NCBI GenBank assembly: GCA_965153455.1
Contig: OZ234496.1
Coordinates: 10,501,863 to 10,565,862 of the forward strand
DNA: 64,000 bases
Reading direction: 5' to 3'
Origin: Sphagnum compactum
Lineage: Eukaryota > Bryophyta > Sphagnopsida > Sphagnales
Both the position numbers and the translations under genes were made by a program. The notes beneath the pieces were generated by a model that was not told where the DNA came from, ran no database searches, and saw only the letters and a program-made list of their open reading frames with translations. Shown here piece after piece: positions 47,050 through 58,899 of the stretch. How positions within the stretch are numbered: the first letter of the stretch is position 1; every line of letters starts with the position of its first letter.

Positions 47050-50000
47050 GTGTCTTACCATGACATCTTATAGCATTGTTCTCCATGTTCATTTTTATCG
47101 ATGCTTTCAATGCATCATTTTCATGCTTGGACAATGGGCTTTTGGGGCTTTGTAGGTGAATAAAACACCTCATTAATTGCAGGATTAAATCTTACACCAA
47201 TACATGCACTTCCACATGAGGCAAATCTAAGATTGGACTATGTGCCAATTGTAAATAATTTGCCCCCATACAAATTTGTGGAAAATGTGAGACAAAAACA
47301 TGATAGGGAAGCCCTCCTTGGTCATGATCTTACCTTTGTTTTTAGGGTTTTTTCTTTTTAGGGTTGTCTGGTCTACTAAATGTTGTCTAATGAATTGTAT
47401 CATCACTAGTCTATGCAAGTTTGTTGTATCCTCCAGTTTATAAAACATTGTAGGTGTCTTGTAAAGTGTTGGAAGTCAAAGACACTAAGCTGATTACCAT
47501 ATACAAAATGATCTTATCTTGAATCCTCCAACAAACCACTACAATTATCTTCATTTTGAATGGGGATATCCTACTAGAAAAGTGCCTAGTGTGGTTGGTG
47601 CCATGGTCAAATAGTTTGATAGGTTGAAATGGAAATGCTAATAAGAGCATTGGGCTGGGTATACCCCTACAAAATGTGGGTGCAGTTCCCTATACCAGTG
47701 AATTCACTATTTCTTCACTGGTCCCCGTTCATTACAACCAGTGAATTCACTCAAAATCTAATGAAATCACTTGGCGTATAAAGACACCTTTTGTTGTAGT
47801 AGAGTAGGTAGATCATCTAAAATGAGATGTTGCTTCTTCCCATTTGTTGAGTTTTGGAAAAGCACATGTGAGACTGCACTCACATCCTAGCTACATCCAG
47901 CTTATTAAGAGTTATTATACTTTACAAGGATGATGACAAATGTGCTTTTTGATATCTTGTACAAAGAGGACAAAAGGCAGCTTGCTGCATTTGGCATTGA
48001 AAAACATGCATATTCTGCTACAAAGAACTATGAAACCATGCCATCCTCATATTGTCTATGTCCTCTAGGTGTAATGTAACCTAACCAAAATGTTCCCAAC
48101 ATCTTAAATTTTTTTCTTTATTTGTAGGTCTTTGCTAGAGTTCACAATGTTTTTGTGGTCTCTTTGAATATGTGGAGTACATGTGTGATTGTCTAGGGAT
48201 AAGAATGTGGATGTAGTAGACATTTTTTTTTGTCACGTAGATGTTTTTTCAAATTTGGAATTGGTGTCATATTGAAAGGAGTAGGTGATGGTGCACCCAA
48301 GCTGTCAATATTACCCACAACCAAAGATGAACTTTTCAAAAAAATTGGTGATAAAGTACAACAAGGGTAAATGCCAATGCCTTTCCTTGCTATCCAATTG
48401 TTATAATCTCCTTGGCTGGATAGAACAAGGACATAGTTGCAATGGGTTATGAAATTTATGACCATAGATGTTATAAAATTTTCCTAAGTCTATGTGTAGT
48501 CTATTGTTGTACTAGTTTTTTTTGTGAATTCTATGATTATCATAATGACATTGTGGGGTAGTAGACATGAGGGCATCATCAAGGGCATGGGGTCCCAGTG
48601 CTATTTAAAAAATCGAAATAGGTGGTGGTGCAAGTTCAAGCTTGACTATTTGAACTTGGGATTAGACCTTGACTTGTTAATCATCGGTGAGGAGCTATTT
48701 AACTGTTTCTCATTTCATTTTGGGGTGTTTTGCTTTTCCACCGGAGTTTGTTTTCAAAGTGTAATAATCTTCAAGGTTCTTTGGTTGTGTCTGACACACT
48801 AATGCTTCAATGTTCAATGCCATGGGATATCTATTAACTTGTTATTTTATCATAGTAGAAGGATGCATGGATGAAGGAAACGAAGTAGGTTTTGGAGTGT
48901 TTAGCAATCAAGTCTACATTGTTTTTGGCAGGAAGATATTGTGGGTAAGGTGTGAAGGGAGGCCAGGTGCAACATTCATGATGGCTTACACGCTTCTCTT
49001 GACCATGTAAAACACGAATGATTTTAAGTCTTTGCTAAAGTTTGCAATACAAGCGACCAAATTGGTGCTAATTAGCATGGTTTGGGGTTTGCATGTTTGG
49101 GAAACATTAATCCATGACTAAGTTCAATTTCCCCAAACTATGTTTACAACAAATGTTTTCAATAATCTAATATTTGCATATGACAAGGATGAAAGTGATG
49201 GAGCGCTTTGTCATATTTAGACCCCATACCAAAAGCAAATGGGTTGTTGATTCTGGTGATCAAGGTTGTATTCCTAGAAATTGCTTGATTTTGAACTTGT
49301 GTCACTTGTGTGTTTAGTCAGCAGTTGGACACCAACACTAGGTTGAAGTAATTTTATATGTTACAATTGATGAACACATAGTTCTGCATTTGTAGATTAT
49401 GTCATACTTAGTAGTTGTCAAGGACCAACCTGAGCCAGAAGTCATACCTACTAGGTAAATATTACTAGTTACGCATGATTTTGCACCCTTATGTGTTGCA
49501 TTAAAGATTGAATAAATTTGACGTTCCACTGGTCTTGCTTACAAGCTCTTTCGTTCTCAGCCCCTTTCGGACACACTAAGTCAAACAACTTTTACTCTTC
49601 ATGCAATTCAGGTGATATGTTTGATTGTGGAGTGATGCACCAAGGTCTTCTACAACCTTGATGGTTTCTTTCAATAAAGGTTTATCAAGTAGGAGGTAAA
49701 GTTAACATATCTTGTCTCCTCCATTTGTAATAGTCCACAATGATTAGGAAAGTATAGAGTGTTTAAGACAAAGGATCAACCATTTGATCCTAAGGTATTT
49801 GTCTTTGACAATTTTTGCTATTTAGTGATTGAATTGGTTTATTCCTTGTACCATTTTCTATAATTTATCCCATGAATTGAATTCTTCCTAATGATCTAAT
49901 TGGGGTGTAGGACTTGATCCAACTTCATGTTGGTGACTTCATTTGCAGGTATAAAAATGTATGCATCAAGTGTTGTAGATTTAGTTCAAAGAGGTACACA

Positions 50001-50490
50001 ATTGAGATAGAAAAGGCTAGTGACTTTGGCAAAGGTATATGGTTTGTAGATGTTGACTAAATGGTTGGCAATGTGAAATAATGTCATTCATAGTGTGAAA
50101 ATGTAAACTCCAATCAACATTTGGTTCATTAAGATTTGGACCAATTCTATTGTTAGAATTGTTAATTGTAACTATGAATTTTTTTCTTTGTGTTGTATAA
50201 TGCTATATTGTGATTATTATGGAAGATAAAGTAAATTGAATCACATCTTCAATGTCAAACCAAAACAAGGCAATTTAGAAATTTGCATGTTTCTTGCATT
50301 ATATTGTTAACTACAGGTTAGACGTAATGTCCTTGTAGTCAAAATTACAAATGAAGTACTACTTCATAGGCAACCAAAACAAACAACATTACATAATTGA
50401 CAAAATAGACACATTACAGTTGGAATCCCTTGACTGACTATGTTCTAATTTAAGAAACATGCACGTTGTCCTGAAACACCAGGGCATAAT
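47050..50490. other. No supported gene
   Basis: The phrase accagtgaattcactc repeats twice within 47690-47755. Open frames at 48193-48465 (minus), 48524-48802 and 48810-49010 (plus) have no recognisable features. Nothing else identified. Confidence 0.35.
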
Positions 50491-50494
50491 TAAT

Positions 50495-50800
50495 ATAATG
50501 GACATGCCACATCACCTGATAAATTATAGTCAAAAGAAACACCACATCAATTAATAAAATTAGCTAACATGGACAAAATGGACATGCCACATCAATTAGT
50601 TACACTGTTAAACATAGTCAAATTAGACATCCACATCAGGTGATGGTACTAGATAACATAGTCAAAATGGACATGCCACATCAAATAGTATCAATAAGCA
50701 ATCTAGACAGAATAGACCGCCACAGTAGCTAGTCACACTAAGCAATCTAGTTAGACCAAACATCCACATTAGCATGTATGAACTAGTAGTATAGTCAAGA
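50495..50800 (+). repeat. Minisatellite, about 43-bp unit, seven copies
   Basis: Units are anchored by gacatgccacatca, acaccacatca, gacatccacatca or gaccgccacagta at roughly 43-bp spacing. The linking sequence is like ...tagt.aca.taa.catagtcaaaatg. Copies are considerably diverged. Confidence 0.75.
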
Positions 50801-51815
50801 AATACATTACACGATGGACAACATTACTCATTCAGTCAAAGCGCACATGACTAAGTTACCACCAAATGCATGTCTCAAACAATTGAATATTTTTGCTAGT
50901 ATAGTCATCTTGTCCAGGGTCAAAATTTTACTACTTTTTAGTCATAAAAGACAACATAAAAGACATGGTTTTGTAGTAGTGAACTATTAATTCACCTGCC
51001 CATTGGTTCCAATGGTTGTGAATTAACCTAATACCATTAAAGGTGATCGAACGAACATATAAGTTCATCCCAAGGTCACCCACATGCTTGGTGGATGACA
51101 TTCTGAATCTGAAATGCCAACCATGTGTGGTTTACCATGATGACATACCACCATTCGTTGTGGTCAATAGGTTTGGACTTCCACAAGTAGGTCCTTCACA
51201 AGAATAGGAGCAAACCATGAGTTTTTGCATTGGCAAATCATAGTTGCACATATTCTTTTCGAGGGAGCCCATAAGCAAATTTTTAAATAGGTCATGGACC
51301 TTAACTTCACATGATTTTCAATTTAACATTGGTAGAACAAAAACGATTTTCCCAATCACACCCACCCATTCCACCTAATCCTTCACATGTTGCTCCTTCA
51401 ACTACAACAACCATGTTAGTGTAAGGGGGTGATGTTATGACATGCAAAATTGAACATCCTTTGCAATTGTGAGATTAACTACACCAAGAAGGATTTTTGG
51501 GTGTTGGACAAGAGGTTTGTGATGTGGGGGTGGCAAGTTAACTAAACACCTCCCCACATTCTATGTAATAATCATAGTTTGTGCCTTCAACCTTAGGTAT
51601 TGGGCATATTACATCGCCTTAGCCCAAATTATTATGTCTACAGATACATGGGAACCATATATTGGTCCAACAATTATAAAAGGTGAGGTGTGGGAAGTAC
51701 AATGGCTATTGTAAAATTATGTTAGATGTTTTGCATTTACTTTGAAAGGGTTAGGCCAATTCAAAGGACTTTTGAAAAATATGACAATTTTCTTTTATTT
51801 TTCTTTTTTTTGGCA

Positions 51816-52277
51816 ATGGACAGTTCCAAAATCAAGGAGGTAGCAACACCACGAGATGGATTAGACTATTGTCTACTACCTAAGGAAGTAGAAGTAACAC
51901 AAAAATCAACAGACTACCATCTGTTGTCCAAGGAGGCAACGTCACCACAAGATGGATCAAATTTTTGTTTTCTATCCAAAGAAGCAATATCACATCAAGA
52001 CTCAATAGACTACTATATACTATTCAAGGAGACAACAACACCACAAGAAACATCAAACTACCATTTGTTATCCAAGGAAGCAACAACACCACAAAAAGCA
52101 TCAAATTGCCGTCTGTTGTCCAAGGAAGCAACAACACCACAAGAAGCATTGGACTTTCCCCTATTGTCCAAGGAGGCAGCAACACCACAAGAAACATCTG
52201 ACTATGATTTATGTGAGCCCTTGTTCACCACCATCGTTATCCAAGGCCTTATTATTAGTTATTCTCCTAATTATTAA
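51816..52277 (+). CDS. Protein of 16-residue tandem repeats (SKEATTPQ...LL), 153 aa
   Basis: I do not recognise this protein. An open frame runs from 51726, but the ATG at 51816 (MDSSKIKEVATP) is the likelier start because the upstream residues come from a pyrimidine tract (FLLFFFFLA). From there to about 52203, eight units of 16 residues (48 bp) follow the pattern [L-S-K-E-A-T-T-P-Q-E-x-S/L-x-Y/F-x-L]. Examples are LSKEATTPQKASNCRL and LSKEATTPQEALDFPL. Unit length is kept exactly and third positions vary, which suggests selection on the protein at some time. A short unique tail ends at TAA. It is predicted soluble, acidic and repetitive. A decayed relative lies at 55148-55520. It may belong to an LTR element or be a captured host gene. 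Confidence 0.5.
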   Translation: MDSSKIKEVATPRDGLDYCLLPKEVEVTQKSTDYHLLSKEATSPQDGSNFCFLSKEAISHQDSIDYYILFKETTTPQETSNYHLLSKEATTPQKASNCRLLSKEATTPQEALDFPLLSKEAATPQETSDYDLCEPLFTTIVIQGLIISYSPNY

Positions 52278-52279
52278 TA

Positions 52280-54340
52280 GTTTAGGATAGGTAAGGGTTG
52301 CATTTAGGAAGTTTTAGCCCATATAAACTTTCCAAGTTGGTCAAAGCTTATTAATTCAACTTTTGATAATTATGTAATTTTAAAGTTGGATAGCCTCAAT
52401 TGTAATATAGGGTGTAGGATGTTCCATCATTTTGCATCTTCAAGCTAATAGGTTCATTCACACATGTCCACATTGTTCAAACCTAGCTAAGCCTCAATGA
52501 AGTTGAGTTAGTTACTACATCTAGCTCATTCATTTTGAAAGTTGAACATTATATTATTGTGTACATTTATGGGTATTAGCTTTTAGCATTAACATTTTGA
52601 AGCAGAATTCCAACGGTTCAAGCTTGTAATCTAGTTGAAACATAAAAATTGAAACATAGGCATGTTTTGGGCATGATAGGTAAAATGAGAGAATTAATGG
52701 ATTAGTTAGTTCTATGAATCATCATCAAGATGGCAAAAGCTTTGAAGGGAACTCAAGAAGAGGTTTATATAATAATAATTTCCAAGTACAAGATGAATTC
52801 ATAGTTGGATAGAATGCTTGAGCAAATAGATAGGTAACATGAACTTTTTCGGATACAATTATGTGATATAATTCCCATGATACAATGTCATGGGAATTGT
52901 ATCAATTCATGACCATCATGGCATTGTATCCCTTGTAGGAATTTGCCATGACCATCATGTTCTTAGACCATAGCCTATCAGATATTCATTTTAATTGCAA
53001 AAACTCGATAAATTGACAAATGGTGCAAACAAGATACTCTACGCTATGTTTCATCGACAATGAGTTAATTAGCCCCTTCAACTAATGGTAATGTCCATTG
53101 CTAGGGACCCAGGTTCACAAGAAAAGACAAACGTTGTCATCTTCACATTGACATTCATCGAACCTTTTAGCCCTATTTCCAAAAGTAGGAATTAATTCTA
53201 GATATATGGCAAGAGCATGAGTGTTAGACAACACTCGACGATCCCATATGGATTGGGTCACTCGAATGCGCATTTCCAATCGATTTTTCTTCATGCGGTT
53301 GTTGGGAGACATTCATGTTGAATGGTGTTTCTTCAAGCTCTTCATCTTATACTGGCGTGACTAAAGGATTTGAAAACATGGTGGCATCATCCGCCATGGT
53401 TGGATTTCCACATGCATCAACAAACAACAAAAAAATAGCCAAAACAACAAACTTGGTACTTGCATTCAAAGGAGGGTTGATATTTTATTTTGAAAATTAG
53501 GGTGCGCATAATATGCGGCGATGCGGCTTTTGATAATGGAACTATATGAAAACCTCGATGTCCTAATTCCAACATATTCATTAAGCCCTAGTTTTTATGA
53601 TGGATCTAAATAGTACAAGTGAATTCTTATAGTGGAAGACTTATTTCCAATTAACTATGTACTACTTATTTAACTAGTATAATTTACTATGTACTACACA
53701 AGTAACTAATACATTAGAAAGAGTAAATAGTATATACTGAATAAAGTGAATAGTACATGGGTTGGAAAAAAGGTTATTAATTTTTTAGAGTTGACTTAAC
53801 CCAAAAAGAGCCAAAAGTTGTTTACTTCTTCCTACTGGTAAACTATCCTAAAAGTTAGTTATTTAAAAAAGATTAGGATGAAAAATTAGGATGTTGGGGC
53901 CAAGTGGATGGAATTGACATTGATTAAGCTCAAAGCCCATCAAGATAACCAAGGTAAGGAAAAAAATGAATCCTCCAAATTCATTGGTCATGAGGAATAT
54001 TATCCTATCTTGAATGGAAGATGGAAACCTTTCTACTATTCTCATTGCATACAAGGATTCTCATCCTAACCATCATTGGAGAATGGAATCATCCTCAAAT
54101 CCCATTGGTTCATGAAAGGAAAGGAGGCCATTGATTAGAGGAGGGATTTCCACAAACTTTCATTGGCCAAGGGAAAACAAGTTCAAGGAGGGGTCTTATG
54201 GGTGGCTCCTTGAATCTATCAACTTTTACTTGTGTTGAACGAGAAAGATTTATGATTTGGAGTGGAGTTTTGGCAAGGAGGTGTGAGATTGAGGAGGAGG
54301 AGAAAATGTTACGATAGAACAAATTTTCTCTGCCTTGAAA
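52280..54340. other. No supported gene
   Basis: A perfect 11-bp hairpin, aattcccatga/tcatgggaatt (52870-52880 and 52888-52898), is followed by repeated gaccatcatg words (about 52910-52960). The sequence from 53930 to 54330 reads like decayed LTR or leader DNA. Small frames carry no features. Confidence 0.4.
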
Positions 54341-54344
54341 ATAG

Positions 54345-54706
54345 TTTTTAAATATTTTGTTTTAAATTCAAGATCTCTTGATGATGATAATTGATTTATT
54401 TAGGAATTGAAACAATGTTAGATTAGTATTTAAAACATCTTCACACAAAATTTCAGCCTCATCAAACTTTCTGTTGGAAAGATATAATTGTTGGAAGTAG
54501 AGGGGGTCTGTTGTGATTCCATTTTAGATGTAGTCTATGGATATTTTATTCTAAATTCAAGATGTCTTAACTATAGTAATGGATTTGTTGAATTAAAACA
54601 ATGTTAGATTAATACTTAAGGCATTTTCACACAAAATTTCAACCTCATCAAACTTTATGTTGGAAAAATATAATTGTTGGAAGTAGAGGGGGTTTGTTGT
54701 CATTTT
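54345..54706 (+). repeat. Tandem duplication, about 187-bp unit
   Basis: Two copies share tattttgttttaaattcaag/tattttattctaaattcaag, aacaatgttagatta, cacacaaaatttca, cctcatcaaactt, gttggaaagatataattg and ttggaagtagagggggt. The wording is typical of retroelement leader regions, but I have no firm assignment. Confidence 0.8.
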
Positions 54707-55147
54707 TTCCCAATGTTGTCAAATTAGCTTTCAGGTTTGGAAGCATATTTCTTGACTACAAAAACAAAAACATATGAAATTTTGTATGACTATGGCTTCT
54801 AAAATTAGTTTTTTAATAGCCTTATGCATGTTAGATTTGAAGGTTGTATGAAGACATTATGGCAATTGGAGTGAGGGGGGTCAAACTACCAAAAAAGGTG
54901 AACTTCCAACTAAAACACAACACAACACTTCTTCACATCTTGTCATGGTAAGTACATTGATTTTCTCAACATCTTTTGGTATTAATTAAGTGGACACACA
55001 ACACCATAGGTTCTTTAGGTGATTCATTACCTTCCATTCAATCGCATCTTAACTTGTTAGAATACGACTACATAATAGTTCCATCCCTGAATGAATTTTG
55101 TGAAATGCATGTCTCTAAGTTGAAAGGTGTGCAAAGATTCCTCATAG

Positions 55148-55520
55148 TCTCGCCAAGGGGGCAACAACACCACAAGAAGCATTATATTATTGTCTATTAT
55201 CCAAGGAGGTAACAACACATCAAGATTCAACAAACTAAAGTCTATTATCCAAGGAAGCAATAACACATCAAGATTCAATAGACTACTTTTTGTTTTTCAA
55301 AGAGGTAGCGGTGCATCAAGATGATTTACTTCATGGGGAGGTGGCAGCACATGATTGAGACACATTAAACTATTGTTTAATGTCTAAAAAGGTGGTGAAA
55401 CATCATGGCAATTTGAATTATTGTCTAGAATTGCAAGAGAAGGAGGTGGAAGTTCATTTCATCAAGGAAGGAACAATACCAACTTGTGCAAAATCATGTT
55501 TCATGATTACCAAGGGTTAA
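55148..55520 (+). pseudogene. Decayed relative of the 16-residue repeat protein
   Basis: In a single frame this reads AKGATTPQEALYYCLL, SKEVTTHQDSTN(stop)SLL, SKEAITHQDSIDYFLF and FKEVAVHQDD. It then degenerates (GEVAAHD, LNYCLMSKKVVKHHGNLNYC, LQEKEVEVHFIKEGTI) and ends MITKG before TAA at 55518-55520. Two internal stops (TAA and TGA) interrupt it. The unit length is the same 48 bp as at 51816-52277, and the unit sequence is clearly related. The non-repeated tail here is longer than in the first locus. It lies just upstream of the TRIM-like LTR region. Confidence 0.6.
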
Positions 55521-55619
55521 GAGCGAAGAATCACAACTTGGTAGTATTTAATTAAGTAGGTAGACCGGATGATGATAATTACCATCACATGGTAGCTAGA
55601 GTTGGTAATTATTGTGGTT

Positions 55620-56502
55620 GGATTTTCATTATTCATGACGCATTAGACATTAGATCACTAGGAGGATGTTTGTATGTGATTTTTATGTGAAAAAGAAGGA
55701 GAAGAACATGGGAGAAAGTTGAATTTGTCTCCATGTAATGGAAAATGGTTGATGGATTCTCATGGCATTTTGTTGGTGTTTGATTCTATTTAAAGTATGA
55801 AAAGAGAGGAAAAAATAGTTCATATTAGTATTACATACAGGATTGTTGTGCTCACATATTAATTTGTCATTTCTTCTAAACCTTTCCACTCTCTGTGGTA
55901 GTATTTGGAATAGGAAATATTTTTTGCCATAGGATGGTAACTACCATTAAAGGGCAACAACAAAGAGGTAGACCTAAGATTTGAGGTCTACAAGGAAGGT
56001 AACATTGCTACAAACGATAGGTAGTAGTCACAAAGGGTTTGTAGGCATTGTAGACGATAGGTAACGACTTCAAAGGGTTTGTAGGTGTTGCAAACAATAG
56101 GTAACAACCACAAAGGGTTTGTTGGTGCTGTAAAAGGTAGGCAATAATCACAAAGGGTCTATAAACGTTGTAGATGGTAGATAATAGTCACAAAGGGTCT
56201 TCAAGCATTATAGATGGTAGGCAATAGTTGCAAGAAGTTTATAAACAAATGTGGATATTTTTCAGATGTATAAAGGACGATAGTTGCTACAGGCCGGTAG
56301 TTGTAGCAAGATGATAGGTAGACAAAAGGTAATCCCTACCTTCAAGTCTTTCCATTTTTCTTGTTATTTCTTTTTTATTTGGCAACCCTTTCCTTGTTGG
56401 TAATTAGGTTATCAAATCTTGCGGTTTTACATTTGGCGACCATGTTGGGGATTTGTAAGTCAAGGATTTTGGGGATGAAATCCAAAATGGAAAGGAGGAT
56501 AA
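55620..56502 (+). mobile_element. TRIM-like LTR end, PBS and polypurine tract
   Basis: Sequence from about 55620 is homologous to the complement of 56890-57050 (landmarks cattattcatga.gcatta.acatta, gaaagaaggagaaga.catggga, atgtaatggaaaatggtt), identifying it as LTR interior. The LTR ends with ...ttttaca at 56431. A primer-binding-type sequence tttggcgaccatgttgggg follows at 56432. A polypurine tract ggaaaggaggataa (56489-56502) then abuts a TGTTAAGGG LTR start at 56503. The internal domain would be only 71 bp and encodes nothing. The 5' start of this LTR copy is not recognisable upstream. Confidence 0.6.
56007..56250 (+). repeat. Minisatellite, 40-bp unit, six copies
   Basis: Units read gtagacgataggtaacgact then tcaaagggtttgtaggtgtt, with scattered changes; the first is 43 bp. 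The array lies inside the LTR-like segment ending at 56431. Confidence 0.85.
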
Positions 56503-57554
56503 TGTTAAGGGTGGAAAAATTGTCCTATGTTTTTAGACACCATGGATGTTAGGAAACAATAGTACCATCACCAAGGATGGTGGTTATTGTTAAATGAAAA
56601 AACAATCTCACGAAATTCTAGAGTGAATGTGTGTTTTAACAATAGTACCATCAATATAATGAACTATTTTCATGGGGCAAAATATTTAGAAGTTAATTTT
56701 GGGAGGAATTTTAATAAAAATAATATTAGTTACTAAAAAAAAATCCTCGTCTAGTTTATTTAGAAGGGCATTTTAGTAACTATTTAATTAATAGTGGTAA
56801 ATATCCTACTTATTGTCTTCTATTTACAAGGGGGTGAAGCCATCTAACTTGGTTCATTAGTCCAAACGAATAAGGGATGGATGTATTTCCCTTAACCATT
56901 TTCCATTACATAAAAACAAATATAAATTTTTCCCATGCTCTTCTCCTTCTTTCTCATAATTATAAAAGTGTCACACACAAGCATCCTTTTAGTGATATAA
57001 TGTTTAATGCCTCATGAATAATGAAAACTAGCGATCTAATCTCCTAATGAAATCCTTCACCCCTCCCAAGAAATAAATAAGGAACCCAAGAAGGATGATC
57101 ACCATACAAAGGTTAAGTCCTTATCTTCCTAAATCTCCTTATCCTAATCCTTTCCACACTTCCTAGTTAAAGGATATATATCCATCCCTTATCCACTTGG
57201 ACTAATTAACCTAAATGGCTTCACTCTTAGTAAATAAAATATAGTAAGTAGGATATTTACCACTAATAACTAAATAGTTATTAAGATGTGCTTCTAAGTA
57301 AACTAGACTAAGATATTATTTCTTGTAACTATAATTATTTTTATTAAAATTTCTCCCATAATTCACTTATAATTATTTTGCCTCATGAAGGTAGTTCATT
57401 GTATTGATGGTACTATCGTTAGAACACATTTTCATTCTAGAATTATATGAAGATTGGTTTTCCATTTTATGATAACTACCATTTACTGACGGTACTATTG
57501 TCTCTTAACATCCACGGTGTTTAATCAACATAGGACAATTTTCCACCCTTAACA
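56503..57554. mobile_element. Inverted LTR fragments forming a foldback structure
   Basis: The arm 56503-56890 (TGTTAAGGGTGGAAAA...) is mirrored by 57554 back to about 57160. Shared blocks include aattgtcctatgtt, acaatagtaccatca, ataatgaactat, attttaataaaaataat, agtggtaaatatcctactta and aagggatgga. The reverse fragment continues to about 56885 and matches 55620-55750 in the forward direction. It therefore represents about 670 bp of the same LTR in opposite orientation. Spacer between the mirrored arms is about 260 bp. No coding sequence. Confidence 0.8.
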
Positions 57555-57559
57555 CCTTA

Positions 57560-57955
57560 GGCCTCAAATGTTAATTAGTTGTGAACTTTTTAAAGCTTGT
57601 GTGATTACTATTAGAGGTTTATTGCTAAAATTTTAACTCAATTGTCAAAGATCAACTAAAAGTACATCTAGGGTGAAGCACATGAGTAGGCCTTTCAAGA
57701 ATTGAAGACCCAACTCATTTCAACACCCATTTACAACAACCCATACAAGGACAACCCTTTTGTTGAGAATTCAAACTCAACTAGTTAGGTCTCATTAGTT
57801 ACTGGAATAGGAAAGTAACTAAGTTACTTTCACAAGGTTGAATTACTTTTTTTACTTATATTAGTTTGGTTATTTGTGGTTTGGTCTTTTAGTTAAATAC
57901 CTTGGTGTTGATGGTTTGGCTCTTTTTTTTTCATTACACAAGTTTGTGTATTTCA
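57560..57955. other. No gene seen
   Basis: AT-rich sequence between the inverted LTR structure and the next GC-rich LTR. I find nothing to annotate. Confidence 0.4.
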
Positions 57956-57959
57956 TGTG

Positions 57960-58899
57960 ACAAGAACCTTGATGACGCGCTCCTAAGTCACGGGGTGAAA
58001 CCCACTTGAGGGTTTCACAAAGTCAAGTTGCGGAAAGTTGAGACTTAGAGGCACGCTCCCGGCTTCCAACTCTAATAAGGGGTAGAGGGTCGAGTTGGGA
58101 GCCCAAGGATTAGACTAGGAAGAGGGACTAGCTTAGCTTGTGTGAATTTGCATCCAAAAACCAACCACACGAGGTTAGTTTAGCATTTGGGACACCCTTT
58201 GGTGTTGGGACAAGCCACGGGCACTTAGACACACAAGACTCACCACGGCCCGGACTCGGGGGAAGCCACCACCTTCCCCCATATAGTATACTCTGCAGCT
58301 CTCCGTCGAGGCTACATCCGAATGGCACTTTTTCCCGGGACTCCCAAGTTAGAGTCCCGAAACTGTCCCGGGTTGGAATCCCGGAACTTTGGGAGCTCGT
58401 ATCTCCCGACTCCGACCTCCAATCGGAGTGAGGTCTAAACCAAAGTTGTAGCCCTCTTCGAGAGCTTTCCAACGCCATGTTGCACTCCTTCAGGTGACGT
58501 CGGGAAAGGGTCGATTCCCGACTTTTAGTGGTCGGGAGTCAAACTGCCAGTTTGACTCCCGGCCCTTCCTTTGCCCATAACTTGGGCTGCAAATGTCCAA
58601 ATGACCAATGCGAGGCCATTTTCGATATCTACGCTTCAAGACCTTTTCAATGACACCAAGAACACTTCAATGTGAGGTGTTTTGGGCCTTGCTGTCGAGC
58701 TCTAAACATTCGGGAGTCCCGGAGGACTCCAAGTCCCCAACTTTGGGAGTGTTGGGCTTCACCCCCACACTTGGCCAAAGTGGGGTTGCAACACTTGAGG
58801 AGTTCTTGATGTTATGTTCCATGTTGTGAGCATCATGTTTTAGTTTTCTTTCAATAAAGATTTATGTTTACACTTGAGTAGATTTCCTATTTGTTAACA
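57960..58899 (+). mobile_element. Copia 5' LTR (GC-rich), start approximate
   Basis: It ends in ...ttgttaaca at 58899, directly before a copia primer-binding site, and has an aataaa signal at about 58853. The body is unusually GC-rich for this window and full of gggactccc/gggagtcccg-type words (58339-58400, 58500-58560, 58711-58735). I could not fix the TG start; about 57960 is where composition changes. Open frames on both strands here (for example 58128-58478) are by-products of composition. Confidence 0.6.

Noticed and set aside
48193-48465. 90-codon minus-strand frame
   Set aside because: No recognisable family or splice context; length is within chance expectation for this many bases.
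50495-50800. Regularly spaced repeats considered as a CRISPR array
   Set aside because: The 'spacers' are also repeated and the setting is a plant nuclear genome; it is a minisatellite.
58128-58478. Open frames on both strands (97 and 116 codons)
   Set aside because: They overlap on opposite strands inside the GC-rich copia LTR; composition explains them.
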